Shown: one piece after another, positions 34,366-44,930 of the stretch
Layout of the letters: every line of letters begins with the position of its first letter
Position numbering within the stretch: position 1 is the stretch's first letter
Origin: Ophiobolus disseminans
Lineage: Eukaryota; Ascomycota; Dothideomycetes; Pleosporales; Phaeosphaeriaceae
DNA length: 64,000 nt
Reading direction: 5' to 3'
Assembly: GCA_010093685.1 (NCBI GenBank)
Contig: MU006230.1
Coordinates: 1,038,013 to 1,102,012, forward strand
The notes under the pieces: model-generated
The model's database searches: none
The model's input: only the letters and a program-made list of their open reading frames with translations
What the model was told of the DNA's origin: nothing
Made by a program: the position numbers and the translations under genes

Positions 34366-34755
34366 ATGCGTCTAAGCAGCAAGCACTATTCAACTCAGCT
34401 TCTCGAAATATTCTTCCTCTTTACCGCCATTACAAAGACCGAAGGATACCAGATATCATTCTACTCCAACACTGGCTGTCGCTACAACCCCATCAGTACC
34501 CAAATGCAGATACCCTCGCAGGGCTGTTCGACTTACCAGGCCGACAAAAAATCCCTTTCCCAGAACGTCGTTGGAGATGGAAGTGACAAGAGCTACTATC
34601 TGGTATACTTTTGGGGAAACGATTGCAACCCCGAGAATATCATAAAGAAGGAAGATCTAGGCCCAGGTTACTCTTCCAGGTGCTCAGATTCGTCAGAAGG
34701 CTATGGCAGTTTCGAGGTATGGGATGTTTGCGAGTCGAAAGGTTGCTTGGAATAG
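34366..34755 (+). CDS. Small secreted cysteine-containing protein, effector-like
   Basis: 129 residues, no intron. The N-terminal hydrophobic stretch LLEIFFLFTAITKTEG reads as a signal peptide cleaved near residue 26. The mature part is about 100 residues with six Cys (in TGCRYN, QGCSTY, NDCNPE, SRCSDS and the final CESKGC), an even number that would suit three disulfides. Tyr, Ser, Gly and Asp are common. No known fold or family is recognised. The neighbours are other secreted proteins. Size, secretion and Cys content match candidate effectors or antimicrobial proteins, but no activity can be inferred. Confidence 0.65.
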   Translation: MRLSSKHYSTQLLEIFFLFTAITKTEGYQISFYSNTGCRYNPISTQMQIPSQGCSTYQADKKSLSQNVVGDGSDKSYYLVYFWGNDCNPENIIKKEDLGPGYSSRCSDSSEGYGSFEVWDVCESKGCLE

Positions 34756-35776
34756 GCTATAGGGGAGCCCACTGCTCTATGAAAATCTACACAACGAGAG
34801 TGATACACTTGTAGCAGTTCATAAGGCAGGGTTTCCCTATTCTGAATCTGTTTTCTTTTCAGGCTACAACGTTATCTTTTCGTCGAGGTAACAGCTTTTG
34901 TTTCTTGCTTTAAATGGCTTTCATAACGACCTATCGCTGAGTATACCTCATCACCATGAAGAGCACCACTCCAGCTTCAAATATGCGATACAAGCGACAC
35001 TGTCACTACGCCAGTAGTTTAGATAAATCAGTCCTCCAAAATAGGTGAATTTTGAACTTGCTCACGCGTACGCCATGATTTGTAGTACGTAGTATATCTC
35101 AGCATAATTCTGTTGCTGCTCAGCCTACGCGCGCTTATCGCTACATGAGAGCTCGACGACGACGACTAATGACCCTTAATCAACCTTGATGCTGCCATCT
35201 CTCACACTGGACGGAGTGTCCCAACATAAGTCCTGCAAGGTAAGCCCGCGATGTTGTTGGTCTTGTACCACGCGCATAATAAAGTACTGTAGGTATAAAA
35301 GCGGCGCAGCTCGGATTCCGCTTGCGGCACAACCTTGCATCGTTCAATCTCGACGAAGTTGGTCTTGACGGCGATTGAAACGGGCATGAGTTGTTTCAGT
35401 GTATCGTGTTGACCATTGTACCGGGCATACGATGCCGCTGCTATGTGATGGCAAACACTGCTTCGTCCCGAGGTCGTCATTGTGAACCTCCAACAACTAG
35501 TCTCGGAGTTTTCCAGATTTGGGTGCGAATTCTGGACTGAGACCAGAGGTAGCATTATCTCGGATGCTTACGTCGGTTTGATCTGAATCATGAGCTGTTT
35601 CATTTATGAAGCACAGTAGTCCCAATTTACGTAGACTGAAGTAAGCTAGGCCGGTGTGGTATAACTGCTATAGTTCACTTTAAATGAGTGCTACCCACTA
35701 TTTCCATTTACCCACATTAATTATTCTTTATTGTTCTTGATTCGAATCGATATCCTCATTCCTCAAGTCCAACAAG
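34756..35776. other. AT-rich spacer between secreted-protein genes
   Basis: About 1 kb with no recognised gene. A minus-strand frame at 35202-35555 has no family resemblance. The last 100 bases before ATG 35777 are T-rich (TTATTCTTTATTGTTCTTG) and likely form the leader of that gene. Confidence 0.45.
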
Positions 35777-36575
35777 ATGCGTTGCTTCGAAAAAGCACTC
35801 CTCCTCTTCTTAGGTGTCTCTATCGCGACTAGCTTGATACCCAACCTACCAGAGTCAAATGCTCGTCTCCACAGCGTGTTTACCCGACATCTGGAGACTG
35901 AATCACGCAATGTTGTAAGGAATAGACTCATCGCCGAACGACCCAACCACCTTTTCGCTCGAGGCACCAAGCATCTTGTCACCCGCGATTTTAGCGTCAA
36001 AGAAGGACATGTAAGAACCATCCTCGGAGGCGCAGGCTCAGGCCGTCTCCTTACTGAAGGTCTCGCATCTTGTACAGGCGTTGCTTTCATGGGGGAGCAC
36101 TCGGGACATCACATACAGGTCCGCATTCTCGCTCATTTCTACACCAATGAGATTGGAAACGATGAGGCCTGGGGTACGTTCAAAAACAACTGGGCTGCGG
36201 CTTCCTTTGATACCAAGAAGCCAATTACCATAGTCATGAGCATTCCAGATCCTGGTGAGTAGGACGAACTTTCGTACTATAATGAAGGATAACTAATTGC
36301 TTTGCTTCTATTGACCAGATGGTGAGAAACCTCAACGTGAGGATGGCACGAAGAAGCCGTGGTCAGACAATGATGCAATGGTGCTGCACGATGAGATATT
36401 ACAACTGATACAGAAGATCGAGGACTTTACGCGGGCATGCGTGCGCCCATACCCTCGGTCAGGGATGATGTCAGCCACATTGTCAGTAGAAGAAGATGGA
36501 AGAGTCATTGTCGATAACGTCATGCTGCCCAAACAACACGATTGGGGAGCGGCAGGTAACCCTGGCTGGATTTGA
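35777..36575 (+). CDS. Secreted protein with a CheD/CNF-like Cys-His arrangement
   Basis: Exon 1 35777-36254, intron 36255-36318 (GTGAGT donor, GACCAG acceptor), exon 2 36319-36575; 244 residues. The signal peptide is at the N-terminus (ALLLFLGVSIATS). A basic pro-region with an LFARGTKHLVTR segment leads into ILGGAGSGRLLTEGLASCTG, then VRILAHF. The Thr-x-Gly-Leu-x-Ser-Cys block, followed about 21 residues later by Ala-His, resembles the catalytic Cys/His arrangement of the CheD/CNF1/YfiH-type glutamine deamidase fold (here Cys99 and His120). The rest has alternating helix and strand character with no further Cys in this core. Assignment rests on a short motif only; it may be coincidence. Neighbouring genes also encode secreted proteins. 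Confidence 0.6.
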
Positions 36576-37117
36576 GAATTCATCCTTATTGGATAGGGAA
36601 TTATGCAACTATAGTAGTCGGTGCACCCACTCTATCTGCGATTCCAGGCGACTCTACCTAGGTACACGTCTTACTACCTACGCTCGTTAATTTCAGGTTG
36701 AATATACTCTGACTAAATACCCGACTGACCCCACGTGTAAATGATGAAAAATTGTTACTTTCTTTGGGATGCCCCGCACCTGAACATGTGGCACAGTTGT
36801 CAGAACCATGGAGCACGTCTTGGCACAACCGCGCTCTGCCTTGTTCGGAGTCCGTAACATATCAAGTGTTTGAAGCTGAGATAGCTGCATATCATGTGAT
36901 CCCAGCCTCCAGCATACATATAGAACCTTATGCCCCTCTCTTAGTTACTCACTCAATCAACTCCTTCAATCCTTTACCTTACCTATCGTTTAATATCAAG
37001 TCATATTTCATCCTCGCGTTAACATCTGTCCTAAGGACCAGACACATTTTTTCCAGATTTTCTCAACACCCAGCCTGTCGAAAGCCTCCAATACTCCACG
37101 TATGCAATTACACGCTT
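36576..37117. promoter_or_regulatory. Spacer and probable promoter of the 2EXR gene
   Basis: No separate gene. The frame of the next gene stays open upstream to 36752, but the N-terminal part it would add (SLGCPAPEHVAQLSEPW) has no recognisable character and the DNA looks like promoter. The 37118 start is therefore preferred. Confidence 0.4.
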
Positions 37118-38419
37118 ATGGAGAAGCTCTCATCCTCATTCACCATGCCTGCACCGCCCCATCTTCCGATATTTAACAAGCGCTTTGATGGAATCTGCCA
37201 CTCGTTTCTACCTTTCTCCTGTTTGCCGAAAGAATTGCGACTACAGGTATGGCGCTATGCACTTCTTCGCCCACGCATCATCAAAATTTACCTCTTCCCT
37301 TCCAATTTGAACGATACAACGGCAATGAGGAGTTACCTCAATGATCCTAGAGGATGGCAAAATAATACAGGGCATTACACGGTGGTCATGAGCGGGGCCC
37401 ATGTTCTCAGCGTGTTTCTTCGCGTTTGCAGAGATTCTCGCGCAGCAACCTTGGCACACTTCAGAGTCCATATCCCTTGCACGTACCTCCAGCCGCAAAA
37501 TGATGCCCATGTGTATTCGGTCTTGATGAGAGCAATGTCCGGAACGTGTTCAAAGGACGTTCCAAGGTTGGAAACTTTCCATTTCAACCCCGAATGGGAC
37601 CATCTCCGGATTGTCTGTTGGCCAAAGGCGACTGCACTGCTGCCACCTTTCTTACATGACCTCAAAACTCAGTACGACCCCTCTGGGATTGGACTGCTCA
37701 AGCTCGTCGTATCTTACGATGACAACGCTGGCTGCGGCAACATCACCAACTTGGAGCCTCCCAATGTCCCATCTGCCTTCGCGAAAAGCGTCACGCAAAC
37801 GTTCAATCAGCTGGAGGAAGTATTCTTCTATGAAAGTTTAAGCGCTGGCCGGGTGAATCTCACCCATGTTTGGGGTATAACGTGGGATTGGTTTTTCAAT
37901 CGCTCGCTTCCTTTGAAGATCGGGATTCCGGCCTTCGATCGATTCCCCACCGACCCGCGCCCCATATCCAAAGATCTGCAAAAGCAGTACATGGGCACTC
38001 GAGATTGGCACGGGCGGTTTCAGGCCTACTTGCGCGTCCTATCCAGGTTTTCCGATTCTTCTGAGCCTCTTGCAACAAGCTTCAAAATCATGATCTCGCA
38101 CGTTGCGGGCTTGTCAAGCGAAGGGGGCAGAGAACTTGAGAGTAGCAACGATGCAGAGAAATGGCTAAGAGCGGATTACGAGCGTTGGTGGGTAGACCGT
38201 TCGGGCTGGCCGCCAACTAATGGCCAACCAGTGTTTGAGAATGAGCAGTATATAATGGAGGCGGAGCCGGCTTTTGGGTTCTGGCTGTTCCCGCTCGAGG
38301 CAGCCGAAATGATTGCCAGCATCGGGGACCCGGATCAAAGGGTATTCGACATGCGAGTATGCACGCCTGAGCTGGGTCTAGCGATTATGTCTAGAGACTC
38401 TACTCCCGTTACGAAGTAG
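37118..38419 (+). CDS. 2EXR-domain protein (F-box-like fungal family)
   Basis: 433 residues from ATG 37118; a second ATG at 37145 is also possible. The N-terminal signature is FLPFSCLPKELRLQVWRYAL followed by RPRIIKIYLF, then VFLRVCRDSRAATLAHFRV. This is the pattern of the 2EXR domain (LPxELRxxIWxxAL plus CRxSR), a large, expanded, poorly characterised family in filamentous fungi. The remainder is a globular region without a second recognisable domain (LETFHFNPEWDHLRIV, WGITWDWFFNRSLP). No signal peptide and no intron. Function unknown; the resemblance to F-box helices suggests protein-protein contact. Confidence 0.8.
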   Translation: MEKLSSSFTMPAPPHLPIFNKRFDGICHSFLPFSCLPKELRLQVWRYALLRPRIIKIYLFPSNLNDTTAMRSYLNDPRGWQNNTGHYTVVMSGAHVLSVFLRVCRDSRAATLAHFRVHIPCTYLQPQNDAHVYSVLMRAMSGTCSKDVPRLETFHFNPEWDHLRIVCWPKATALLPPFLHDLKTQYDPSGIGLLKLVVSYDDNAGCGNITNLEPPNVPSAFAKSVTQTFNQLEEVFFYESLSAGRVNLTHVWGITWDWFFNRSLPLKIGIPAFDRFPTDPRPISKDLQKQYMGTRDWHGRFQAYLRVLSRFSDSSEPLATSFKIMISHVAGLSSEGGRELESSNDAEKWLRADYERWWVDRSGWPPTNGQPVFENEQYIMEAEPAFGFWLFPLEAAEMIASIGDPDQRVFDMRVCTPELGLAIMSRDSTPVTK

Positions 38420-38432
38420 GTCAAGTGTCACG

Positions 38433-38468
38433 AATAGCATCGCCAATAGCATCACCAATAGCATCGAG
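38433..38468 (+). repeat. Three 12-bp tandem repeats
   Basis: AATAGCATCGCC, AATAGCATCACC and AATAGCATCGAG in direct succession just after the 2EXR stop codon, so in its 3' UTR. This is a small slippage-type repeat with no evident role. Confidence 0.8.
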
Positions 38469-39354
38469 AGCAAAACCATTACCAGACTTATGCAATCAGC
38501 TTCTAGTGCGATATACCCAAGCGCTCCATCATGCCATCGGCGATAATACCATCTTCAACACGATGGTCGGTTCGGCGTCGACATCGGCGTGCCGCTCAAC
38601 TGCTAGGAGGAACGGAAGGACTAGGAGAATGAAGCAAATACTACTCAGTGCGTCCGATATGCCGTCGCGAGGTTGCAGGACGGTACATGTTCACGGATAT
38701 CATCTCGAAGGCCATCCAGCGTAACGCAAAGTCAGAATACATCCGGGCAGTTGTCATTGTGGACTTAAGCGGTGAACGGAAGTTAGTCCTTTCGCTCCCA
38801 TCTGCTTTGCAAATAGTGCCGCAGGGGCCAACGTTTGGTATGTCCTGCATACCTTCACAACACTTCCTACTCTCTTTCGTATTACCGATCAGTCGGCGTA
38901 TACTTGCAGCACAATGTATGCTCATTTTACCATGACGTAAGTAGAGTTGAGAGAAGAGTAGCCTGGACGCCAACATCAGGGCCTAGGCAGGTAGTTTAGT
39001 AAGAAGTTTTGCACCTACCCTAAAAAGATGCTTCGTTACGAGGTCCAACGATAAGATATGCTCAGCTTATCGTGGATAAACTTGCGAACCTTTGAGTCAT
39101 CCCATGTGAGGGGGCTGAGGGGGCATATCTTTTTAGCCCACAATAAGAGCCAGAGACGGGACTAACCATAAATTCCCTCAGTTTAAGTCTAGCGTACCTG
39201 CGTACCATGGTTGATCCCCAACGCTATCAAAATGTACTCTCAAGCCCATATAAGTCGAGCCAAATCCGGCCCTACGTGATTCTCTACAGACATCTACCAC
39301 CCCATTTCATCCTACCTCAGACGAAACATCATATGCCGTCACCAAACCACCAAG
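38469..39354. other. Spacer downstream of the 2EXR gene
   Basis: No gene that I can support. A short plus-strand stretch at 38690-38840 (ISKAIQRNAKSEYIRAVVIV) has protein-like character and might be a coding remnant, but I find no start, splice partners or family. Confidence 0.35.
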
Positions 39355-40163
39355 ATGGCTTCAACCACCACAACCACCACATTCACCCCTGACCTCTCTT
39401 CCCTCGGGAACCACCTCGCAAACCACATCTACAAGCACCTCGCCGCCGCCCTCACACTAGCGTAGCGCATCCACGCCAAAAAAGCCGCCTTCAACAAAGA
39501 CGAATTCCGCGCAGCCATCAAATCCGTTTCGCACCCGCTCCGAGACAACATGGAGCTAATAGCGTACAACTACGCATCGCTGTACAAATCCCTCGGCAAA
39601 ACGCTCACAACGCCATGGAACCTAGGATCCCGTGAACTGTGCCGTTTTCGCATCCTCGCCGATTGGGTGCTAGACCTCAAGGGTCCAGAGAAGAGGGACC
39701 TGCGCAATGACATTGCGCACTGCTTTAATTGTGAGAGCCACTACGTGGATGTGGGTGGGTATTTGGAGAGCGCGGACGAGAGCGATTTCTGTGCGCAGAG
39801 GGAGTTTAGCACGAGGACATTGTGGGAGCTGTTGGAGAGGGAACTTGAGCCCCTGGTGGGGGAGCTTCAGTGGGCGGTAAAGATGTTTGAAGAGCAGATC
39901 AAGGAGATGCCGGTGCAGGTGCGGAAACCCCGTGCAGAGAGGGTCATGGACGATATGAGTGTCCCGGAGGATCCGCCTGAGTGGGAGGATAGGGGCGATT
40001 GGGGACAAGCTGTGGTGGAGGTGAGTGGGGTGAATGGGGCGAGGTGAACAGGGGTGATTGGGGGGAAGTTGTGGCCGGGGAGATTGATGTTGACATGATT
40101 GTGCTTGCCTTTGAGAAGCTGAGCGTTCAGGGGGAGGACGAGGGGTATTTTAGCGAGTCTTAG
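39355..40163 (+). pseudogene. Unknown protein gene with a nonsense codon and a 3' frame change
   Basis: From ATG 39355 the frame reads a Thr-rich start, then SSLGNHLANHIYKHLAAAL. It meets TAG at 39463-39465 and stays open in the same frame to 40047 (FNKDEFRAAIKS, YNYASLYKSLGKTL, WVLDLKGPEKRDLRNDIAHC). One C-to-T change would explain the TAG from CAG. Near the end, RGDWGQAVVE is followed, in a different frame, by RGDWGEVVAGEIDVDMIVLAFEKL down to a stop at 40161-40163. A short internal duplication probably shifted the frame. If whole, the protein would be about 265 residues. No family recognised. The internal ATG at 39550 could still give a 165-residue product. Confidence 0.5.
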
Positions 40164-40875
40164 TGGGGCAGTTCTTACGACAACCTTGCGTACTACTTCA
40201 GGGATTGGTTTCGTTGTTCCTGTTTGTAGCGCCCATGATCCCATGATAACCCCATGTGGTAGCAAGTTTACTTCATTACACTTGTCCCTCAGCTCCACCC
40301 ATATCGTGATTCAACGCTATCTGTGGTAATTTCTCTCGCAATCGCTGCTGATAAGCACACCTGGATACCCTAAGCTTTTGTTTGACATCCATTGACACAT
40401 TTCAAATTCGCAATTGTATCTAGCACATCTGATCCAGAAGTCACCCGCTTCATCAAAAATGCCACTGTTTAGTTGTTCCTTCTCACCCGCCCCCAAGATT
40501 GACCAGTCAGAAAGCCGCTCTATACTGCTATAGTTCAGGCTTTGTTACAAGCGCAGTCGTTACAACATGTCCTTGCCTACTGTCCTTTTCGCACCAAGTA
40601 CTCCCGGGATACGGTATCACCTCTAAGAATCAGTATATGGCAAAAGAAGCAGTTAGTACAAGTGTACTCCCAGATGCGGTCCAAAGAATAAATTGTGTGT
40701 CCTCAAAGTTGTGAAGCATCCTGTTTACCTCCGCTAGAAACAGTACCGTGATGCAGAATATCACAATCCGTACATACCGCCTGATACCCATTGTGTTCTG
40801 CAAAAGATGTCTTCTCATACGCATTTGATCCCACCGAACGCCCATACCATACTCGTCGTCCCACGATGCCACGCA
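40164..40875. other. Convergent spacer
   Basis: Lies between the 3' ends of the unknown pseudogene and the HeLo-like/Ras-like gene. No coding family; one minus-strand frame (40630-40872) with a possible hydrophobic helix is too weak to call. Confidence 0.4.
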
Positions 40876-42726
40876 TCAATACAGTTCATCGATGACCTCG
40901 AGTCTGCGCTTCTTCGGTGGAAGCGAATCATCTCCTCTATCAACCATGAGTGCCGAAATCTTAGCCGAAAGTCTGATTCGCTCTAGAGATTGTGCCGGCG
41001 CCAGGGTCGCAAATGGCATCGCTTCATTATCATTCTGAGCATGCCATGCCCATTCTTCGACTCCAGTGTCGCGATAGATCCAATATGCCCCAACCAAGTC
41101 ATAGAAGGCGGCAGCAAGGGTTTCAGCATCATCCTTGTGTAGGACACAGAAGTCACAGCCTTTCTGTTTTGCAAAGACCATGCCTTTTTCGACCATATTC
41201 TCTGCGTGGTCGAGTTGCGTTCGGATAGCAGCAATGAGTATCGGAGCATGTCCTGTCGCTTGGTTGCTCAGCACTGCTTCGTAGTATTGGCACATCCGGT
41301 AGAATGACCGCTCCGATGTAGTATTATAAAGAAGCACGAAGGTATCGCTGTGTCGAGTCTTTTCCAGTTTTTGTGAGCAGAGCAGGAAGTCTCTAATATA
41401 GAAATTGGCAATTTCACTGTCGAAGACGTACATGCTATCATTTCTGGGTTGACATTGCACATTGTGTCGACGTTCAAAAACATTCTTCCGGGCGGCATAC
41501 TGGATCTGGTTAGCATGCTACGAGTGACTTCTAGACTAGAGGCTGGTCTGATTACATGGCTGAGCAGCTCACAGGGCTCTTCATCTCTTTCCCTATCAAC
41601 AGATTCGCATAGATCTGTAGATGTAGTCGAGGTCCTGGATGAGCGTGCTGTATTTTGAGACGACTCTCTTGCATCAAATGATATTGCAGAATCTGGCCGA
41701 CTAACTGTGGAGCTCATCTCGGACATCCTGTGTAAGGCAGTTGGTTCTTCTGGTGCCGGCATGGACCAGTGACTGCTTAAAGTCGGAGGAAATTGGTAGT
41801 GTTGGTGGTTGCTGAGGTCCTTCCAGTAGATAGGTAGGGCAACTACTGATGTATTCGTTATATTTGAGAGACTGATGTCACAAAGCGCTGTCCAGGCGTG
41901 CGATATTCCAACAGAGCTCCGAAACGAGACGTCTGACGTGTGCGCTCTCGCAGTACGGTACACCCTGGACTCTAGGAGATCCTTCTCGAATTGCAACAGC
42001 AATGAAGTAGTATCTTGGACGTATTGGAGTGTGTTGTTGGTCTGCTGCGACAAGGTGCTGGCATCCTCGTAATTAATGTTTCGCAATGCCGCCTGGCTCT
42101 GGTTGTCGGTTTGATAGGTGTAGACTGAGTCAGATGAGGTAAAGCAATCCTGCATATACGCTATCCGTCTTGACAAGTCCAGGTTGCTTTGTAACACCAA
42201 TGAGGTCAGGGCACGAAGCTCTTCGCGATCGCGACGTGCCTCTGCGTCCGAGTCACTAACATCTCTCGTTAGGCAACTGATTAGTGGTGCTAAAACAGAC
42301 TTACCATTGTAATATGTTGAGGATAAGGGATGCTGAGCTCTTGAAGTTTTGCATCCGTGAGACTAGGGACGCGAACTTCTCGTCATTCCACGCCCATTGT
42401 ATCCGAGTTCGAAGTCCGAGATCTGACCCCACCGACTCTATTACAAGAGCTTCCAGCTCCGAGAAAAGTAACACACCGCCTGTGATTGTGACAGCCAGTT
42501 GCTCAACTTGTATCAGCTCTCCTCGGTTGTATGAAATTATGCTTAAACCGTCGACGTACTTCAACAATGCAAAGAGAATAAGACGTGAGGTATCGACCTC
42601 GAAGAGAACTGCTGAAATGTTCTTAGTGACGTCCTTGAAGGCTGACACAACAGGTCCAAGTGTTTCTGCCACCTTTCCCGCCGCGGCGATTATTCCTATG
42701 ACAGCAGCAGCTGTCTCCAAAGCCAT
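40876..42726 (-). CDS. HeLo-like N-terminal domain fused to a degenerate Ras-like GTPase domain
   Basis: Start ATG 42726; exon 1 42726-42305, intron 42304-42256, exon 2 42255-41556, intron 41555-41506 (GTAATC donor, GCTAACCAG acceptor), exon 3 41505-40876. All junctions are phase-consistent; 583 residues. Residues 1-140 (ALETAAAVIGIIAAAGKVAE...) are a fungal HeLo-like/STAND N-terminal domain; the next section is a probable coiled coil and Ser/Thr-rich linker. Exon 3 aligns with the second half of Ras: DTFVLLYNTTSERSFYRMCQ, then APILIAA, FAKQKGCDFCV and AAFYDLVGAYWIYRD. The P-loop is absent and the NKxD motif is replaced by IRTQLD, so GTP binding is unlikely. The second junction is inferred; without it the frame reads into a nonsense tail. 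Paralogue at 29090-30346 lacks the Ras part. Confidence 0.75.
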
Positions 42727-43689
42727 CGTGGTCCCGTTGAAATTGCTTCAATATCTCCTAGGCTGGTAGTTCAATCTTTATGCTTGAGTTTCTAGATCTG
42801 ACGTTGTAAGAGTACAGCCACTGCCAATTCCTGCAAGGCTGAATTGAGGGGCATGGCTCGCATGCGGCTATTCGACAGCAGCCAATGAGAAACGTATGGT
42901 CAAGCTGGTCCTGCGCGTTAGACTTGCACTGCCTACATAAATTACCATGGAGCGCAGCGGTTGCATTCAGCTAGCGAAATAATTTCGAGTGATGTGTGGT
43001 GCGGTAGTTAGCGTTCAGTTTATTAAATTCTGCCTTACCGGTGTAGCAGTGCCACTATCAAGTTGTGATGACGTATTTTGATATATGGCAACGTTACTGC
43101 CTTATCCATAAGCAAAGCTGCAACGCCCACCTGCTACGCCCAATCATGAATGAGATCCGGGGCTTTCGTTCTGGACAAAAGACGAGAGTTCAAACGGTAG
43201 TCGCATCCACGCCTTTGCAACGGGAAATCCAAAGCTCGTGAGCACAAGGATGATGAACACTGTGGCAAACTTTGATTAGCATACTGAGCAATGTTTCAAC
43301 CTTCACGATCTTCATATGCAGTGACAGGATAGTGGGCTTGTCTTTCACGTTGAATTGGAAGCAAGTGTCTTTAACCTTTCTAGCCAGGCCATAGAAGGCT
43401 GAGAGGACGTTTACACAAGTGCAGGCCGAATAAGGCTAAATGCCGTAATGATCATAGAGATAGCCAAATTCCCTACGATAATCTGTGTACTGCTAACATT
43501 CTCTCTGATGAATGTTATGACATGACCGTGAATACATTTGGGTCAGCTTCGTTGTTAGGCTAATACTTGGCGTACGGTCCGGACCTCGGCCAGCCTCTAT
43601 GCCAAAAATACTATGGAACCCGCAAAGCTTTGTCGCTGACAGCTCATTCTGCTTCGGTGTGCAGACGCGATGCCAGAGTGCCATCGCCC
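42727..43689. other. Upstream region of the HeLo-like/Ras-like gene and spacer
   Basis: About 960 bp with no recognised gene. It should contain the promoter of the minus-strand gene starting at 42726 and the 3' UTR of the next minus-strand gene. Confidence 0.45.
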
Positions 43690-44310
43690 CTATTGAGCAA
43701 TGTCCCGCTGATACAAGTCCGACACTACACCCATTAGCATTCTTCCCACTCCCCAAGTCCTCCCAAACTCACAAGTCAAACCCCCAAGCAACAACCCATT
43801 CAGCCCCGCCGCCACAGCCTCATACCGCCCCACCTCCCCCACCGCAAGCACAACATTCGCCTTCGCGCGTATCCACGAAAAATGCGCCACAAACTTGAGC
43901 CAAGCGCGCGTCACCCGCTCAACAAGCACATCCTCCAGATCCCCACCCTTCAAGCCCCCAGCATCGCGCCGCATCTCGTACGTCGGCTGGCTGGCCTGGA
44001 CCGCCTGGTGGAAGCGCTTGGAGTGCTGGTACAGGGAGGTCAGGTGCGTGGCGACGTCTTCCCAGAAGACAATGAGCGAGAGCAGCGCGACGCGGCAGCG
44101 GGGAGAGGCGTTGATGTTGGCGGACGAGTGGCCGGGGAGTTTGCAGACGAGGCACGTCTCGGAGAAGGGGCGCGCGAGAAGATTGAAGTGGTCGGGATGT
44201 GCGGGGATGGGCTTTGCGCCTGTGGGTGTCATTTCGCGCACGACGGCGGAGAGGGCCGTGAGGGACTGGCGGATACGGTCAGCGGCGTCGTGGTCTGTGA
44301 AAGTGGACAT
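43690..44310 (-). CDS. Hypothetical protein, mostly helical
   Basis: 206 residues from ATG 44310; the frame is open further upstream but the added residues (Gln/Pro-rich) look like leader. The sequence starts STFTDHDAADRIRQSLTALS, has a short FSETCLVCKLPGH patch with CxxC, and continues as predicted amphipathic helices (ALLSLIVFWEDVATHLTSLY, VERVTRAWLKFVAHFSW). It ends in a Gly/Val/Leu-rich region. No signal peptide or sure membrane helix, and no family recognised. GC bias at third positions is gene-like. The start choice is the main uncertainty. Confidence 0.6.
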   Translation of the reverse strand: MSTFTDHDAADRIRQSLTALSAVVREMTPTGAKPIPAHPDHFNLLARPFSETCLVCKLPGHSSANINASPRCRVALLSLIVFWEDVATHLTSLYQHSKRFHQAVQASQPTYEMRRDAGGLKGGDLEDVLVERVTRAWLKFVAHFSWIRAKANVVLAVGEVGRYEAVAAGLNGLLLGGLTCEFGRTWGVGRMLMGVVSDLYQRDIAQ

Positions 44311-44930
44311 CGTGGTCGCTGTTGGGTCAGTGTGTTGCTGCGGCTGCTGTGCTGGTCGGGTTCTATCGATTAGTAGATGCAAATGTAGATTCCAAGGATG
44401 GCTGTTGAAGTTGTGGTGTAGATCGAAGCTGAGGACCGGGTAGAGCAGGGCCTCAGAGGTGGCTTAGACAATCAGGCCGTGGAGGGGAGCGTTTTATGTG
44501 CGAGAAGACCCTGCAAGCGAGTGAGGGAAAGACAGCACTGTTGAGGCCACTCTGGAAGGCGCGTGTGGTCACTCACTCTACGTCGTGCCTTCTCTCACAA
44601 CGACGCTAAGACCTGCTCGTGGTCAGGGGGGGGGTTTCACTCACTCATTCCGCATAAAATCAAGAAGCAGATATGTAGCGAAGCCTCGAATAGTCTTTAT
44701 TTTCGTGCGTTGACCGCAGTGCACCGCACCGCAAGCACTACAAGACGCAAATCATACTTTAGCGCTACTTCGCATACGCACTCGCCCGAAGGGCTGATAC
44801 CGCAGTATTCTCTGAAGCTGGGTAGCCTTCCTACATCTGACCCGCCATAGCAGGGCTGCCGTGCCGTTGATCTAGATGATCATAGTTGAGCTCGAACTCT
44901 CTCTGTACAAGAGTTAGCAAATCGTGTAGC
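44311..44930. other. Spacer between the hypothetical gene and NOT2
   Basis: Holds the upstream region of the minus-strand hypothetical gene and the 3' UTR of NOT2. It contains a GGGGGGG run at about 44628. No gene seen. Confidence 0.5.

Noticed and set aside
41268..41505. Continuation of HeLo-like/Ras-like exon 2 without the second splice
   Set aside because: The unspliced frame gives a Cys/Ser/His-rich tail without family resemblance, while a phase-0 GT-AG splice gives a clear Ras-like end.
40876..41505. Functional GTPase call for the Ras-like segment
   Set aside because: The P-loop is missing and the NKxD motif is replaced, so only a degenerate Ras-like fold can be claimed.
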